Origin: an uncultured Clostridia bacterium
GTDB taxonomy: Bacteria; Bacillota; Clostridia; Monoglobales; Monoglobaceae
NCBI GenBank assembly: GCA_947589045.1
Contig: CANQBQ010000006.1
Span: forward strand, 1-64,000
Reading direction: 5' to 3'
Length of the DNA stretch: 64,000 bases
Shown: positions 44,704-54,869 of the stretch, piece after piece
How positions within the stretch are numbered: the first letter of the stretch is position 1
Layout: the number at the start of each line of letters is the position of its first letter
Made by a program: the position numbers and the translations under genes
Notes under the pieces: generated by a model
Told to the model about the DNA's origin: nothing
Seen by the model: only the letters and a program-made list of their open reading frames with translations
Databases searched by the model: none

Positions 44704-44732
44704 ATTTTACCATATTTTGCCCGAAATAGCAA
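44704..44732 (-). promoter_or_regulatory. Promoter of the M20 amidohydrolase gene
   Basis: Minus-strand TTGCTA (44732-44727), a 17-base spacer and TAAAAT (44709-44704) with an extended TGG. Confidence 0.65.
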
Positions 44733-44773
44733 CAGAACGAAAACCGAAGTGCAAAGTACGTGCCTTGGCGATG

Positions 44774-45058
44774 TAGGGGCGAACTGTGTTCGCCCGCAAC
44801 GCCCGCGTTTTACGCGGGCAAGATTATGTACTTTTCCCCACGCGGGGAAAAGTACCAAAAGGCGCGTTTAGGGGCTTTGCCCCTAAAAACCCCGCCGCGC
44901 ATAAGACTGATGTCCAAAATGCGCGGCAAAACCCAAGAACGGTAAGGTTGAAACCTGATTTTACCGTTTCTGTTTAAGTTTTCGTATTGGTGCGTCCGCA
45001 AACGGGCGAACACGGTTCGCCCTTACGAACTGAAAAGTTTTCGCATTGGTACATCCAC
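44774..45058. repeat. Island of palindromes and short repeats
   Basis: This accounts for most of the 600-bp gap before the M28 gene. Perfect or near-perfect hairpins sit at 44777-44795, 44801-44819, 44828-44855 (12-bp arms), 44867-44887 (9-bp arms), 44894-44927 and 44939-44966. The GGGCGAAC/GTTCGCCC element recurs in inverted orientation at 45004-45022. A 24-bp direct repeat with four differences occurs at 44976-44999 and 45035-45058. No reading frame here looks coding. Such GTAGGGGCGAAC-type palindromes resemble dispersed repeats of clostridial genomes, but that is from general familiarity only. Confidence 0.75.
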
Positions 45059-45156
45059 GAGCGTGATGTCGAGGGTGCCGTCACGTACAAAAGGATAGCA
45101 CGCCCGTATGGTTGTACGGTGCGGCGTCCTAGACGGTGAAAAATTTAAAAAGGTTA

Positions 45157-45185
45157 TTGACAAACCTTTGTCCACGTGGTAAAAT
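45157..45185 (+). promoter_or_regulatory. Promoter of the M28 peptidase gene
   Basis: TTGACA at 45157-45162, a 17-base spacer and TAAAAT at 45180-45185 with an extended TGG. Confidence 0.8.
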
Positions 45186-45212
45186 GCAATTACTACGATA
45201 TGTAGTAATTGC
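45186..45212. promoter_or_regulatory. 11-bp dyad at the M28 promoter start site (operator candidate)
   Basis: Perfect arms GCAATTACTAC (45186-45196) and GTAGTAATTGC (45202-45212) flank five bases, directly after the -10. The predicted +1 falls within the left arm, so an RNA hairpin would be incomplete and a repressor site is more likely. The CTAC-N5-GTAG core resembles BlaI/MecI-type or GntR-type operators. No such regulator is encoded nearby. Confidence 0.6.
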
Positions 45213-45246
45213 GTTTTGACTTTATTTATAAGGCGGGGAGAATATT

Positions 45247-47817
45247 ATGAGAAGGATTATCGGAAAAATGATGGCGGCAGGGCTGGCTCTTTCCTTGTGT
45301 TTGGGAAGTTTTGCGGGTTACGCGGCGGACTTTACCGTAACGACGGATGAGAGTGATTTTGCGGCGTCGGATATTGAGCTTGAAACCTCAAGACTTCTGC
45401 CGCTTCGCTCGACCGCGGAAAACTACGGCTTTACGGTGACGTGGAACGAGGACGAAAGTATTGTGCTTGAAAAGGATGGCTTGAAAATTCGCCTGCAGAT
45501 TGGCTCGGACGATATTTTTGTAAATGATGAGGCGGTGGATTTACATTACACCCCGCATCTGATTGGCGATAAGACCTATCTGACGCACGGCTTTTACAGC
45601 AGCTTTTTTACAGATTGGTACATAACGCAGACGGCGACATTGACAGAGGGAAGTACCTATATGATAACCGAAAAAACTCCGATAAGTGCGGAAAATATGA
45701 TGAACACCGTGCGGGAGATTTCTCAAATTCCGAGGCATACAACCGATGAAACACATAAAGATGCCGTACAATATGTGACAAACAAATTTGAGGAATACGG
45801 CTATACGGTCACGCAGCAGCCGTTTGAATACAGGTATGTCAACTGGGACACGGAGCAATTTGAAAACGGCGCGGGCGTGAATTTAGTAGCCGTCAAGGAG
45901 GCGGACTTAAATCCCACGGGCGACGTGCTGATACTCGGCGCGCACTATGACGGCGTGGCGGGTATGCCCGCCGCCAACGATAACGGTTCGGGAGTGTCGG
46001 TGCTGTTGGAGCTTGCGAGGGTACTGAGGCACTTGCCGAGCGATACCGAGATACGCTTTGTTGCCTTTGACGCGGAGGAGGACGGACTTTGCGGCTCAAG
46101 CGCGTATGTGAAGCAGTTAACCGACGCCCAAAACGTCATCGGTATGATAAACTTCGATATGCTGGGCGGAGCGAAAGCGGGCGAGGTTAAAATTTACACG
46201 GCTGACGAGCAGGAAAATTTCCTTATTGATATTCTGCGGCAAAGCTACGAATTTTGCGGCGTGGAGCTTGGCTCGAATTTGAACGGCACGAGCGACCATA
46301 TGTCTTTCCCCGCGCGGCTTATTCAGGCGATTGATTTTACCAACGAGACCATTCACGATGAATATCACAACGAAAACGACCTCGCGGAGCATATCAGCGC
46401 GGATATGCTGGAATATGCCGCAAAGGGCGGAGAAGCCGTTGCGACTGCGATTATGAGCAATCTTACTCCGCTGTCCTATCGGGGAATTGCGAAGCCGCAG
46501 GATAACGACGATGTGTTTGAGATAACGCCGCAAACCTATATTCCCACCTACGGCACGGTCGATAAAATACATCGGGAAACCGGCGCGGCACCCGTTCAGA
46601 TTGAATCGGACGATGAAAATATGAAGTACCGAGTGCATATAAAGCTGTTCGGTCTCGACGTTCCTCTCGATATGATATACAGCGGTTACAGCGGCACAAT
46701 GATTAGCCCGTCTGTCAATCTGACCGACAGCGGACTTTCCTACGAAAGCGTAAAAGCGCTTTTGGATGAAAAGATTGGCGGCGGTGAAAAAATACAGGGC
46801 GATGAATACGGCTATTTATACAACAGTGTTTACGGCAACAGGTTTAACCTGTATTACAATCCGGAGGACAGTGAGCGGCGGCTCTTCATCAATATCGGCG
46901 ATTGTTATGACAACGACAAAGAAGCATATGCGCTTAAAAACGGCGAGCTTATCGGAATGGACAGCGCGGAGCTTGAAACGGTATATCAAATCACAAAAAC
47001 AAAGGACGGCGTTTCGGTCACGCAAAACGCGCCGAAGCCTTCTCGCAATTCAGAGGTCTCCGAAAAGGCGCGAAAGTGCTGGGAGAAAATCAAGCCGCTG
47101 ATGACCGAGGAGGAGATAGAGGGCATTTCCTATCTGGTGCTGGAGAGCGACGGCTTCGGCAAACAAAAGATAAGCCTTATGGATTATACCGAGCACTCGG
47201 CAGTCGGAGTGTCAATAGAGGGAACCGATGGAGTGGAAATCCCCGAGGAATACAAAACGCTGCCGCAAAATATACAGCAGACGATAAAATCTATGCTGAC
47301 CCGAGACGCGGGAGAGGGCGTAAGTATGACGCTTAGCGAGAATATGCCCGGAGTACGGCTTACCGTCGATTATAACGACCTTTTGGACGAGCGCGGCGCG
47401 GCATACTCCGACGAGGATTTGCTCAGGGCATACGCCGCCATGAAAGGGCAGAACCTGTTCAGCGCGAAAAACTTTCGTAATCCTGATGCGGTATATCCGA
47501 AAGACGGTACGCCTTTTGAGAAAAACACCTATAATTTAAAGCGTGACAGCGCTATGTACGCCTTTGCGGACAGGTTTTACCGTGATATATACGGCGACGA
47601 GAAATACTATACCCGCGATTTGTTCGGCGAATATCCGAACGAATTTGTGTGCGAGGATGCGGCGTACAGCATAGACGACGATATGGCGTACAGCTTTGCG
47701 GAATTTGTGGCGGGCGACAAGCCCGAAGGCGACAGCGTGACGGAGCAGAAGATAAAATTCTTCTATGACTATCCCGAATATGTCAAAATACGGGAACAGC
47801 TTAGGTCGCGTATTTGA
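45247..47817 (+). CDS. Secreted M28 metallopeptidase with copper-amine-oxidase-N-like domain and unknown C-terminal region
   Basis: An 856-residue exported protein. A signal peptide (about 1-27, cut near GYAAD) is followed by a small domain (about 40-125) resembling Cu-amine-oxidase-N-like modules (LLPLRSTAENYGF). The M28 aminopeptidase domain (about 150-400) keeps zinc ligands in GAHYDG, NDNGSG, FDAEEDG and NFDMLGG and a histidine in DEYHNENDL. Residues about 410-856 are unassigned. The last 100 residues (SFAEFV, KIKFFYDYPEY) remind me of the tail of secreted zincin-like proteins, but no HExxH is seen. The gene has its own promoter with a dyad operator candidate and a terminator. It probably digests external peptides. 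Confidence 0.85.
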   Translation: MRRIIGKMMAAGLALSLCLGSFAGYAADFTVTTDESDFAASDIELETSRLLPLRSTAENYGFTVTWNEDESIVLEKDGLKIRLQIGSDDIFVNDEAVDLHYTPHLIGDKTYLTHGFYSSFFTDWYITQTATLTEGSTYMITEKTPISAENMMNTVREISQIPRHTTDETHKDAVQYVTNKFEEYGYTVTQQPFEYRYVNWDTEQFENGAGVNLVAVKEADLNPTGDVLILGAHYDGVAGMPAANDNGSGVSVLLELARVLRHLPSDTEIRFVAFDAEEDGLCGSSAYVKQLTDAQNVIGMINFDMLGGAKAGEVKIYTADEQENFLIDILRQSYEFCGVELGSNLNGTSDHMSFPARLIQAIDFTNETIHDEYHNENDLAEHISADMLEYAAKGGEAVATAIMSNLTPLSYRGIAKPQDNDDVFEITPQTYIPTYGTVDKIHRETGAAPVQIESDDENMKYRVHIKLFGLDVPLDMIYSGYSGTMISPSVNLTDSGLSYESVKALLDEKIGGGEKIQGDEYGYLYNSVYGNRFNLYYNPEDSERRLFINIGDCYDNDKEAYALKNGELIGMDSAELETVYQITKTKDGVSVTQNAPKPSRNSEVSEKARKCWEKIKPLMTEEEIEGISYLVLESDGFGKQKISLMDYTEHSAVGVSIEGTDGVEIPEEYKTLPQNIQQTIKSMLTRDAGEGVSMTLSENMPGVRLTVDYNDLLDERGAAYSDEDLLRAYAAMKGQNLFSAKNFRNPDAVYPKDGTPFEKNTYNLKRDSAMYAFADRFYRDIYGDEKYYTRDLFGEYPNEFVCEDAAYSIDDDMAYSFAEFVAGDKPEGDSVTEQKIKFFYDYPEYVKIREQLRSRI

Positions 47818-47823
47818 ATTATC

Positions 47824-47858
47824 GGCGGCGTCGATTTTTGTCGGCGCCGCCTCTTTTT
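47824..47858 (+). terminator. Terminator after the M28 peptidase gene
   Basis: A GC-rich stem (GGCGGCG at 47824-47830 with CGCCGCC near 47845-47851, further inner pairing) is followed by TCTTTTTT. Confidence 0.8.
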
Positions 47859-47943
47859 TATGTTTGCGTAGGCGGCTTTTCGGCGTTTGATTTTCTGCTT
47901 GCCTTTTTTCAAACAAAATTTGATTAAAAAGCAACAAAAAAAC

Positions 47944-47972
47944 TTGCATAGTAAAATGTGTTGTGCTATAAT
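47944..47972 (+). promoter_or_regulatory. Promoter of nfnA-nfnB
   Basis: TTGCAT at 47944-47949, a 17-base spacer and TATAAT at 47967-47972 with an extended TGC. Confidence 0.78.
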
Positions 47973-48006
47973 TTTAATGAATATTTGTACGAACCGGAGG
48001 AATAGT

Positions 48007-48852
48007 ATGTATAAAATTGTCAGAAAAGAGGTGCTGAACCCCTCGGTTTCGCTTATCGAGGTCGAAGCACCGTATATAGCAAAAAAGGCTGAACCCGGTC
48101 AGTTTATCATCTTGAGAATTGACGAGAACGGAGAGAGAATACCGTTTACCATTGCCGACTACGACAGAGAAGCCGGAACGGTAACAATTATATTCCAAAA
48201 GGTCGGAAAGACCACATATCAGCTCGACACGCTCGGCGAGGGCGACTTTTTGCTGGACTTTGTAGGTCCGCTCGGAGTCGCGTCGCATTTTGAAAATGTC
48301 AAACGTGCCGCGGTCATAGGCGGAGGCTTGGGAACGGCTATCGCGTACCCTCAGGCTAAGAAGCTCCATTCGCTCGGCGTGGATTTGGACATTATAACCG
48401 GCTTTAGGGATAAGGACTTGATTATCCTTGAAAAGGAATGTGCCGAAAATTCTTCTAATCTCTACGTTATGACCGACGACGGCTCAAACGGCAACAAGGG
48501 ATTTGTCACAAACAAGCTCAAGGAGCTTATAGACGGCGGCGCACAGTACGACGTTGTAATAGCCATCGGTCCTCTCGTTATGATGAAGGCGGTTGCGGAG
48601 CTTACGCGCCCTTACGGAATAAAGACTATTGTAAGTATGAACCCCATTATGATTGACGGCACGGGAATGTGCGGCGGCTGCCGAGTTACGGTCGGTGGCG
48701 AAACGAAGTTCGCGTGCGTTGACGGTCCCGACTTTGACGGTCATCTGGTGGATTTCGACCAGGCTATTCTCCGCTCCAGAATGTTCAAGGAGCAGGAGGG
48801 CTTATCTCTCAAAAATCATCAATGCAGAATGGAGGGGATGAAAAATGCCTAA
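48007..48852 (+). CDS. nfnA: NADH-dependent ferredoxin:NADP+ oxidoreductase, small subunit (NfnA)
   Basis: The 281-residue subunit of the electron-bifurcating NfnAB transhydrogenase, which couples NADPH, NAD+ and ferredoxin. It is a ferredoxin-NADP reductase/PyrK-type protein: an N-terminal FAD-binding barrel with RIPFTIAD near 50, an NAD domain starting AAVIGGGLGTA near 103, and a C-terminal [2Fe-2S] motif GMCGGCRV plus a following cysteine (residues about 220-240). ATG 48007 is chosen for CGGAGG; the frame is open further upstream across the promoter. It overlaps nfnB by eight bases. PyrK and sulfide dehydrogenase subunits are the alternatives, but the partner gene decides for Nfn. Confidence 0.92.
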   Translation: MYKIVRKEVLNPSVSLIEVEAPYIAKKAEPGQFIILRIDENGERIPFTIADYDREAGTVTIIFQKVGKTTYQLDTLGEGDFLLDFVGPLGVASHFENVKRAAVIGGGLGTAIAYPQAKKLHSLGVDLDIITGFRDKDLIILEKECAENSSNLYVMTDDGSNGNKGFVTNKLKELIDGGAQYDVVIAIGPLVMMKAVAELTRPYGIKTIVSMNPIMIDGTGMCGGCRVTVGGETKFACVDGPDFDGHLVDFDQAILRSRMFKEQEGLSLKNHQCRMEGMKNA

Positions 48853-50236
48853 TATGACGCCCAACAAGACCCCGATGCCGGAGCAGGCTCCCGATATAAG
48901 AAACAAGAACTTCGAGGAGGTCGCGCTCGGCTATACCGAGGAAATGGCGGTGAGCGAGGCACAGCGATGTCTCCACTGCAAGAATATGCCGTGCGTCGGC
49001 GGCTGCCCCGTAAATGTTAAGATACCCGAATTTATCGCGCTTGTCGCGGAGGGCAAGTTTGAAGAAGCGTACCTCAAAATAAACGAAACGAGCAGTCTGC
49101 CCGCAATCTGCGGCAGAGTGTGCCCGCAGGAGAGCCAGTGCGAGAAATACTGCGTGCGCGGCATAAAGGGCGAGTCTGTCGGAATAGGACGCTTGGAGCG
49201 GTTTGTCGCGGATTGGTATATGAAGAATTGCAAGTCGACCGCCGCCGATATCAAGCCCAACGGCAAAAAGGTGGCTGTAATAGGCTCGGGTCCCGCCGGA
49301 CTGACCTGCGCGGGCGACCTTGCAAAGCTCGGCTATAAGGTTACGGTTTTCGAGGCTTTCCATACGCCCGGCGGCGTTTTGATGTACGGTATCCCCGAAT
49401 TCAGACTGCCCAAGGACATAGTTAAAAGAGAAATAGAAAATCTTAAAAATCTCGGCGTTGAGATTATGACGAATATGGTTATCGGCAAGGTGTTCTCAAT
49501 AGAAGAACTGCTTACCGAGTACGAGTTTGACGCGGTATTCGTAGGCACGGGAGCGGGACTTCCGAGCTTTATGAAAATAGAGGGCGAGAACCTCAACGGA
49601 GTGTACTCGGCAAACGAGTTTTTGACCAGAATAAATCTTATGAAGGGCTACAAGTTCCCCGAATACGACACGCCGGTTTTCTTCGGCGATAACGTCGTAA
49701 TCGTGGGTGGCGGAAACGTGGCTATGGACGCGGCGCGCTGCGCAAAGAGGCTCGGTGCAAAAAATGTTTACATAGTGTATAGACGAAGCGAGGAAGAAAT
49801 GCCCGCGAGACTTGAGGAAGTACACCACGCCAAAGAGGAAGGCATAGAGTTCAGACTTCTCTGCAATCCGACGAGGATAATCGGAGAGGACGGCTGGGTA
49901 AAGCAGATAGAATGTATCGAAATGGAGCTCGGAGAGCCTGACGCGTCGGGCAGACGCCGCCCCGTTCCGAAAGAGGGAAGCGAGTTTTTGATTGACGCGA
50001 GCGCGGTCGTTATCGCAATCGGTCAGACCCCCAACCCGCTCATCAAGAACACCACGCCCGACCTTGAGACGAACAAGAGAGGCTGTATCGTCGCAAAGGA
50101 GGAGACCGGCGAGACGAGCAAGCGTGGAGTTTATGCGGGCGGCGACGTTGTGACGGGCGCGGCTACCGTAATCCTGGCTATGGGCGCGGGCAAGACTGCG
50201 GCGCAGTCTATCGACGAGTACCTCAGAAATAAATAA
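48845..50236 (+). CDS. nfnB: NADH-dependent ferredoxin:NADP+ oxidoreductase, large subunit (NfnB; GltD-like)
   Basis: The 463-residue subunit holds the bifurcating FAD and two [4Fe-4S] clusters. The N-terminal cysteine-rich domain has CLHCKNMPCVGGCPVN near 42-57 and CGRVCPQESQCEKYC near 88-102. The first nucleotide-binding fold is AVIGSGPAGLTCAGDL near 142 and the second is VVIVGGGNVAMDAA near 285. It is similar to glutamate synthase small subunit (the alternative annotation), but no large glutamate synthase gene is here and the overlap with nfnA supports NfnB. GGAGGGGATG precedes the ATG. Confidence 0.92.
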   Translation: MPNMTPNKTPMPEQAPDIRNKNFEEVALGYTEEMAVSEAQRCLHCKNMPCVGGCPVNVKIPEFIALVAEGKFEEAYLKINETSSLPAICGRVCPQESQCEKYCVRGIKGESVGIGRLERFVADWYMKNCKSTAADIKPNGKKVAVIGSGPAGLTCAGDLAKLGYKVTVFEAFHTPGGVLMYGIPEFRLPKDIVKREIENLKNLGVEIMTNMVIGKVFSIEELLTEYEFDAVFVGTGAGLPSFMKIEGENLNGVYSANEFLTRINLMKGYKFPEYDTPVFFGDNVVIVGGGNVAMDAARCAKRLGAKNVYIVYRRSEEEMPARLEEVHHAKEEGIEFRLLCNPTRIIGEDGWVKQIECIEMELGEPDASGRRRPVPKEGSEFLIDASAVVIAIGQTPNPLIKNTTPDLETNKRGCIVAKEETGETSKRGVYAGGDVVTGAATVILAMGAGKTAAQSIDEYLRNK

Positions 50237-50257
50237 AAACTTATGCAAAATAATTAT

Positions 50258-50286
50258 TTGAAGCCTTGGCTTTGAATTTTTATAAA
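50258..50286 (+). promoter_or_regulatory. Possible promoter of gdhA
   Basis: TTGAAG at 50258-50263, a 17-base spacer and TATAAA at 50281-50286. The leader would be about 16 bases and begin right at the ribosome site. No terminator was seen after nfnB, so read-through is also possible. Confidence 0.5.
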
Positions 50287-50293
50287 TTATTAA

Positions 50294-51655
<1,362 letters not shown>

Positions 51656-51675
51656 TTTGGCTTGACATTTTATTT

Positions 51676-51716
51676 GGATATACCCGACGGAGAGAGCTTC
51701 TCCGTCGGGTGTATCC
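51676..51716 (+). other. 17-bp hairpin between gdhA and nudF
   Basis: Arms 51676-51692 and 51700-51716 pair with one G-T. There is no T-run; the right arm runs straight into the GAGG ribosome site of nudF. It may stabilise the gdhA mRNA 3' end or mask nudF translation. Confidence 0.7.
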
Positions 51717-51728
51717 GTGAGGTATGCT

Positions 51729-52277
51729 ATGATTTTCGAGGAAAAGACAATTTCAACAAAGAGAATATACGAGGGGAAAATAATCAACCTCAGGGTTGAC
51801 ACGGTTGAACTGCCCGACGGCGGCACGGCTCTTAGAGAGCTTGTGGAGCATCCGGGCGGTGTAGGTGTTGTCGCGCTTACCGATGACAATAAGATAATTT
51901 TGGTAAAGCAATTCAGAAAGCCGCTGGAGACTTCAATATATGAAGTGCCTGCGGGAAAGATGGACAAGGGCGACGGTGAAACTCCCGAAAGCTGCGGCAG
52001 ACGCGAGCTGGAGGAGGAGACGGGTTGCCGCGCCGACGAATTTATATATTTGGGATATATGTATCCCTCGCCGGGATTTGTCGATGAGGTCACGCATTTG
52101 TTTTTGGCGCGGGGTCTGCATAAGGGCAAAGCGCACCCCGACGAGGACGAGTATCTCAACATAGAAGAGATAGGCTTTGAAAAAGCTGTCGAAATGACAA
52201 TGAACAATGAAATCAATGATGCCAAAACGGTCTTTGGCATTTTAAAAACGCTTGTATACTTAAATAAGGACAGGTGA
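51729..52277 (+). CDS. nudF: ADP-ribose pyrophosphatase-like Nudix hydrolase
   Basis: A 182-residue Nudix hydrolase that probably splits ADP-ribose to AMP and ribose 5-phosphate. The Nudix box G-x5-E-x7-REx2EExGx is complete at about 78-100 (RRELEEETG core). The N-terminus (FEEKTISTKRIYEGKIINL) is that of the NudF/YqkG group. ATG 51729 is better placed for the GTGAGG ribosome site than GTG 51717. It opens the long co-directional run to mrdA. Confidence 0.9.
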   Translation: MIFEEKTISTKRIYEGKIINLRVDTVELPDGGTALRELVEHPGGVGVVALTDDNKIILVKQFRKPLETSIYEVPAGKMDKGDGETPESCGRRELEEETGCRADEFIYLGYMYPSPGFVDEVTHLFLARGLHKGKAHPDEDEYLNIEEIGFEKAVEMTMNNEINDAKTVFGILKTLVYLNKDR

Positions 52278-52281
52278 TATT

Positions 52282-52737
52282 ATGAAAAATAAATTTAAGG
52301 TCAGGATAAGGGGAATAGAATATACTCTGGTGTCCTCCGAAGACGAAGAGTATGTAAACAGAGTCGCGTTTATGGTAGACAAGAAAATGGCGGAGGTCTA
52401 CGGCGCGAACCCCAAGCTCAGCACCGCTATGACGGCGGTTTTATCTGCGGTAAATCTTGCAGACCAGGTGCTGAAAGAGGAAGAAAACTCGGACAGCCTC
52501 AGGAAACAGCTCTCCGATTACTCGGAGGAACTTAAGAAGCTGAGAGCCGAGCTTACCGAGTGCAAAACCGCGCTTGCGCTCAAGGAGAGTCAGATAGAAA
52601 ACCAGAAAGAGAGCATAAACAATTTTAAGATAGATATAGCGAGAAAAGAGACCGAGATAAACGGTCTTAAAGAGAACAAGAAAGACGGCGGCGCGCCGCG
52701 TTACGGCTCGTCGGGCAGCAGATACGGCAATCAGTGA
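52282..52737 (+). CDS. zapA: Cell division protein ZapA
   Basis: ZapA bundles FtsZ filaments at the division ring. The 151-residue protein has the ZapA head (KVRIRGIEYTL, then EYVNRVAFMVDKKM, residues about 4-40) and a long coiled coil (about 65-130), then a glycine/serine-rich tail. AGGTGA precedes the start, five bases after the nudF stop. Its place upstream of U32, dut, maf and mre genes ties it to cell-shape and division functions. Confidence 0.88.
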   Translation: MKNKFKVRIRGIEYTLVSSEDEEYVNRVAFMVDKKMAEVYGANPKLSTAMTAVLSAVNLADQVLKEEENSDSLRKQLSDYSEELKKLRAELTECKTALALKESQIENQKESINNFKIDIARKETEINGLKENKKDGGAPRYGSSGSRYGNQ

Positions 52738-52763
52738 TAAGCGGTTAAAGGACGATAAATTGT

Positions 52764-54869
52764 ATGATGGAACTTTTAGCTCCCGCAGGAAGCTATGAAT
52801 GTGTGGTTGCGGCTGTGCAGAGCGGTGCGGACGCGGTTTATTTTTCGGGCGAGAATTACGGCGCGCGAAGCTATGCGGAAAACTTTGACCTCTCCGCGCT
52901 CGAAAGAGCGGCGGATTACTGTCGGCTTCGCGGCGTGAAAACTCATATAACCGTAAATACTCTGTGTACCGACAGAGAGCTTAAACAGTGCGCCGAATAC
53001 GTGAGGTTTCTCGCAAAAATCGGGGTTGACGCGGTTATCGTGCAGGATTTGGGCGTGTTTGATATGATTAAACATATATGCCCGTCTATGCCGATACACG
53101 CAAGCACCCAGATGACGGCGCACAATATCGACGGAGTGCTTATGGCGGAAAAGCTGGGCGCGCAGAGAGTGGTTCTGTCGCGCGAACTGTCGCTTGAAAA
53201 TATAAGGGATATTGCGAAAAGCACCAAGGCGGAGCTTGAGGTTTTTGCACACGGCGCGCTTTGTATGTGCTATTCGGGACAATGCCTTATGAGTAGCGTT
53301 TTCGGCGGCAGAAGCGGCAACCGGGGCAAATGCGCTCAGCCGTGCAGACTGAAATATTCGATAAACAACAGTGATGAAAATTATTATCTTAGCCTTAAAG
53401 ACCTGTCGCTGGCAGGTCATATAAAGGAGCTTGAGGCGGCGGGTGTGACCTCGCTTAAAATTGAGGGACGAATGAAGGGTGCGGCGTATGTCGCGGCGGT
53501 CACAAGGGTTTTCAGAGATTGTATTGATTTGGGAAAGCCTCCGTCGCAAAAGGACGAGGAGCTTCTGCGGCGCGTGTTTTTCCGCGACGAGTTTACCGAC
53601 GGGTACTTTACGGGCAGGAGCGGGAAAGAGATGTTTACGCTCGCCAGAGCCGAAAATCCGTATAAGCGCGGGAGCGCGGAGTTGGAGCGGGAGCTTAAAA
53701 ACACCTATAAAAATTCCGAAAACATAAAAAATAAGATAGATTGCAAGGTAAGGATAGCAGAGGGAGAAAAGCCCGAAATTTTTATGAATTGCAGGGGCTT
53801 TTCGGTAAAATATACATCGGACGAGACGGCTGAGACCGCGAAGAGCAGACCATCCGACGCCGAAACGATAAAGGCGCAGATACGTAAGACGGGCGGCGTT
53901 CCGTTTGAGTTTGAAAAAATCGACGTTGAGCTGTCGGACTCGCCGTTTGTGCCGATTTCGGTCATAAACGAGCTTCGGCGCGGCGGAATACAGCTTTTGG
54001 AAGAAAAAATAAAAAATTCCTGCCGCTTAAAAACAAATTCATTTGAGTTTGTCGGTGGGGCAAGGCGCACGCCCGATGAAATAAAGCTCACGTGTTCGGT
54101 TTTCAATTCGGAACAGCTTAGGGCGGCATTGAATTTCATCGAAAAATTTTCGAGGATATATGTTCCCGTATATGTCGCCGAAAAAAATATAAAGCTGCTT
54201 GACAGCTACGGTAAATACCGAGAAAAAATTGTGCTTTCTCTGCCCGCGATTTCAAGAGGGCAGGCGTTTAAGACCGCCGTTTCGTCGCTCGGCGAGGCGG
54301 GGTATAACAATTTGCAGGTGAACAACATTTCACATATGATGTACTCGGAGGACGCGGACAAAAATCTGTTCGGCGGGTTCAGAATGAATGTGTTTAACAG
54401 TGAAGCCGTGCGGGTTTGTGCGGAGAACGGGCTTAAGAGCGTGTGCCTGTCGCCCGAGCTTAATTTGGTGCAGATACGCTCAATTTCAAAATGCGTCGAG
54501 TGCGAAGTTATAGGCTACGGACGACTGCCGCTTATGGTGACCGAAAACTGCCCCGCTCAGGCGGCGGCGGGTTGCGCGGGCTGCAGGGGAGTTAATATTA
54601 TAACCGACCGCAAGGGTGCGAAGCTCCCTGTTGCCAGGGATGGCGCGGACTGCGAGGGCGGCGAACGCTCATTCGTCATTTTAAATTCCGCGCCGATTTT
54701 TACGGCGGATAAGACGGACGAGCTTAGAGCCGCGGGCGTGTCAGCCGTAAATCTGTACTTTACGGTCGAAACTCCTTCGGAGTGCGCCGAGGTATGCGAA
54801 ATGTATTTTGAAAATAAGAAACCGAACTTTGATTATACGAGAGGACATTTTAACAAGGGGGTAATTTGA
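52764..54869 (+). CDS. U32-family peptidase-like protein with C-terminal extension (RlhA/YdcP type)
   Basis: A 701-residue U32 protein. The N-terminal half is the U32 domain: ELLAPAGSYECV start, HASTQMTAHN near 112, and cysteines in HGALCMCYSGQCLMSS and GKCAQPCRLKY (about 168-200) that bind an iron-sulfur cluster in this family. The C-terminal half matches the length and layout of the DUF3656 extension of RlhA, which hydroxylates 23S rRNA cytidine 2501 in E. coli. Despite the name, protease activity is doubtful for such members. rRNA hydroxylation is inferred by family. The stop overlaps the dut start by one base. Confidence 0.88.
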   Translation: MMELLAPAGSYECVVAAVQSGADAVYFSGENYGARSYAENFDLSALERAADYCRLRGVKTHITVNTLCTDRELKQCAEYVRFLAKIGVDAVIVQDLGVFDMIKHICPSMPIHASTQMTAHNIDGVLMAEKLGAQRVVLSRELSLENIRDIAKSTKAELEVFAHGALCMCYSGQCLMSSVFGGRSGNRGKCAQPCRLKYSINNSDENYYLSLKDLSLAGHIKELEAAGVTSLKIEGRMKGAAYVAAVTRVFRDCIDLGKPPSQKDEELLRRVFFRDEFTDGYFTGRSGKEMFTLARAENPYKRGSAELERELKNTYKNSENIKNKIDCKVRIAEGEKPEIFMNCRGFSVKYTSDETAETAKSRPSDAETIKAQIRKTGGVPFEFEKIDVELSDSPFVPISVINELRRGGIQLLEEKIKNSCRLKTNSFEFVGGARRTPDEIKLTCSVFNSEQLRAALNFIEKFSRIYVPVYVAEKNIKLLDSYGKYREKIVLSLPAISRGQAFKTAVSSLGEAGYNNLQVNNISHMMYSEDADKNLFGGFRMNVFNSEAVRVCAENGLKSVCLSPELNLVQIRSISKCVECEVIGYGRLPLMVTENCPAQAAAGCAGCRGVNIITDRKGAKLPVARDGADCEGGERSFVILNSAPIFTADKTDELRAAGVSAVNLYFTVETPSECAEVCEMYFENKKPNFDYTRGHFNKGVI

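Noticed and set aside
44740-45150. Small protein genes in the palindrome island
   Set aside because: Several short frames exist, but they run through palindromes, differ in composition from real genes and lack ribosome sites.
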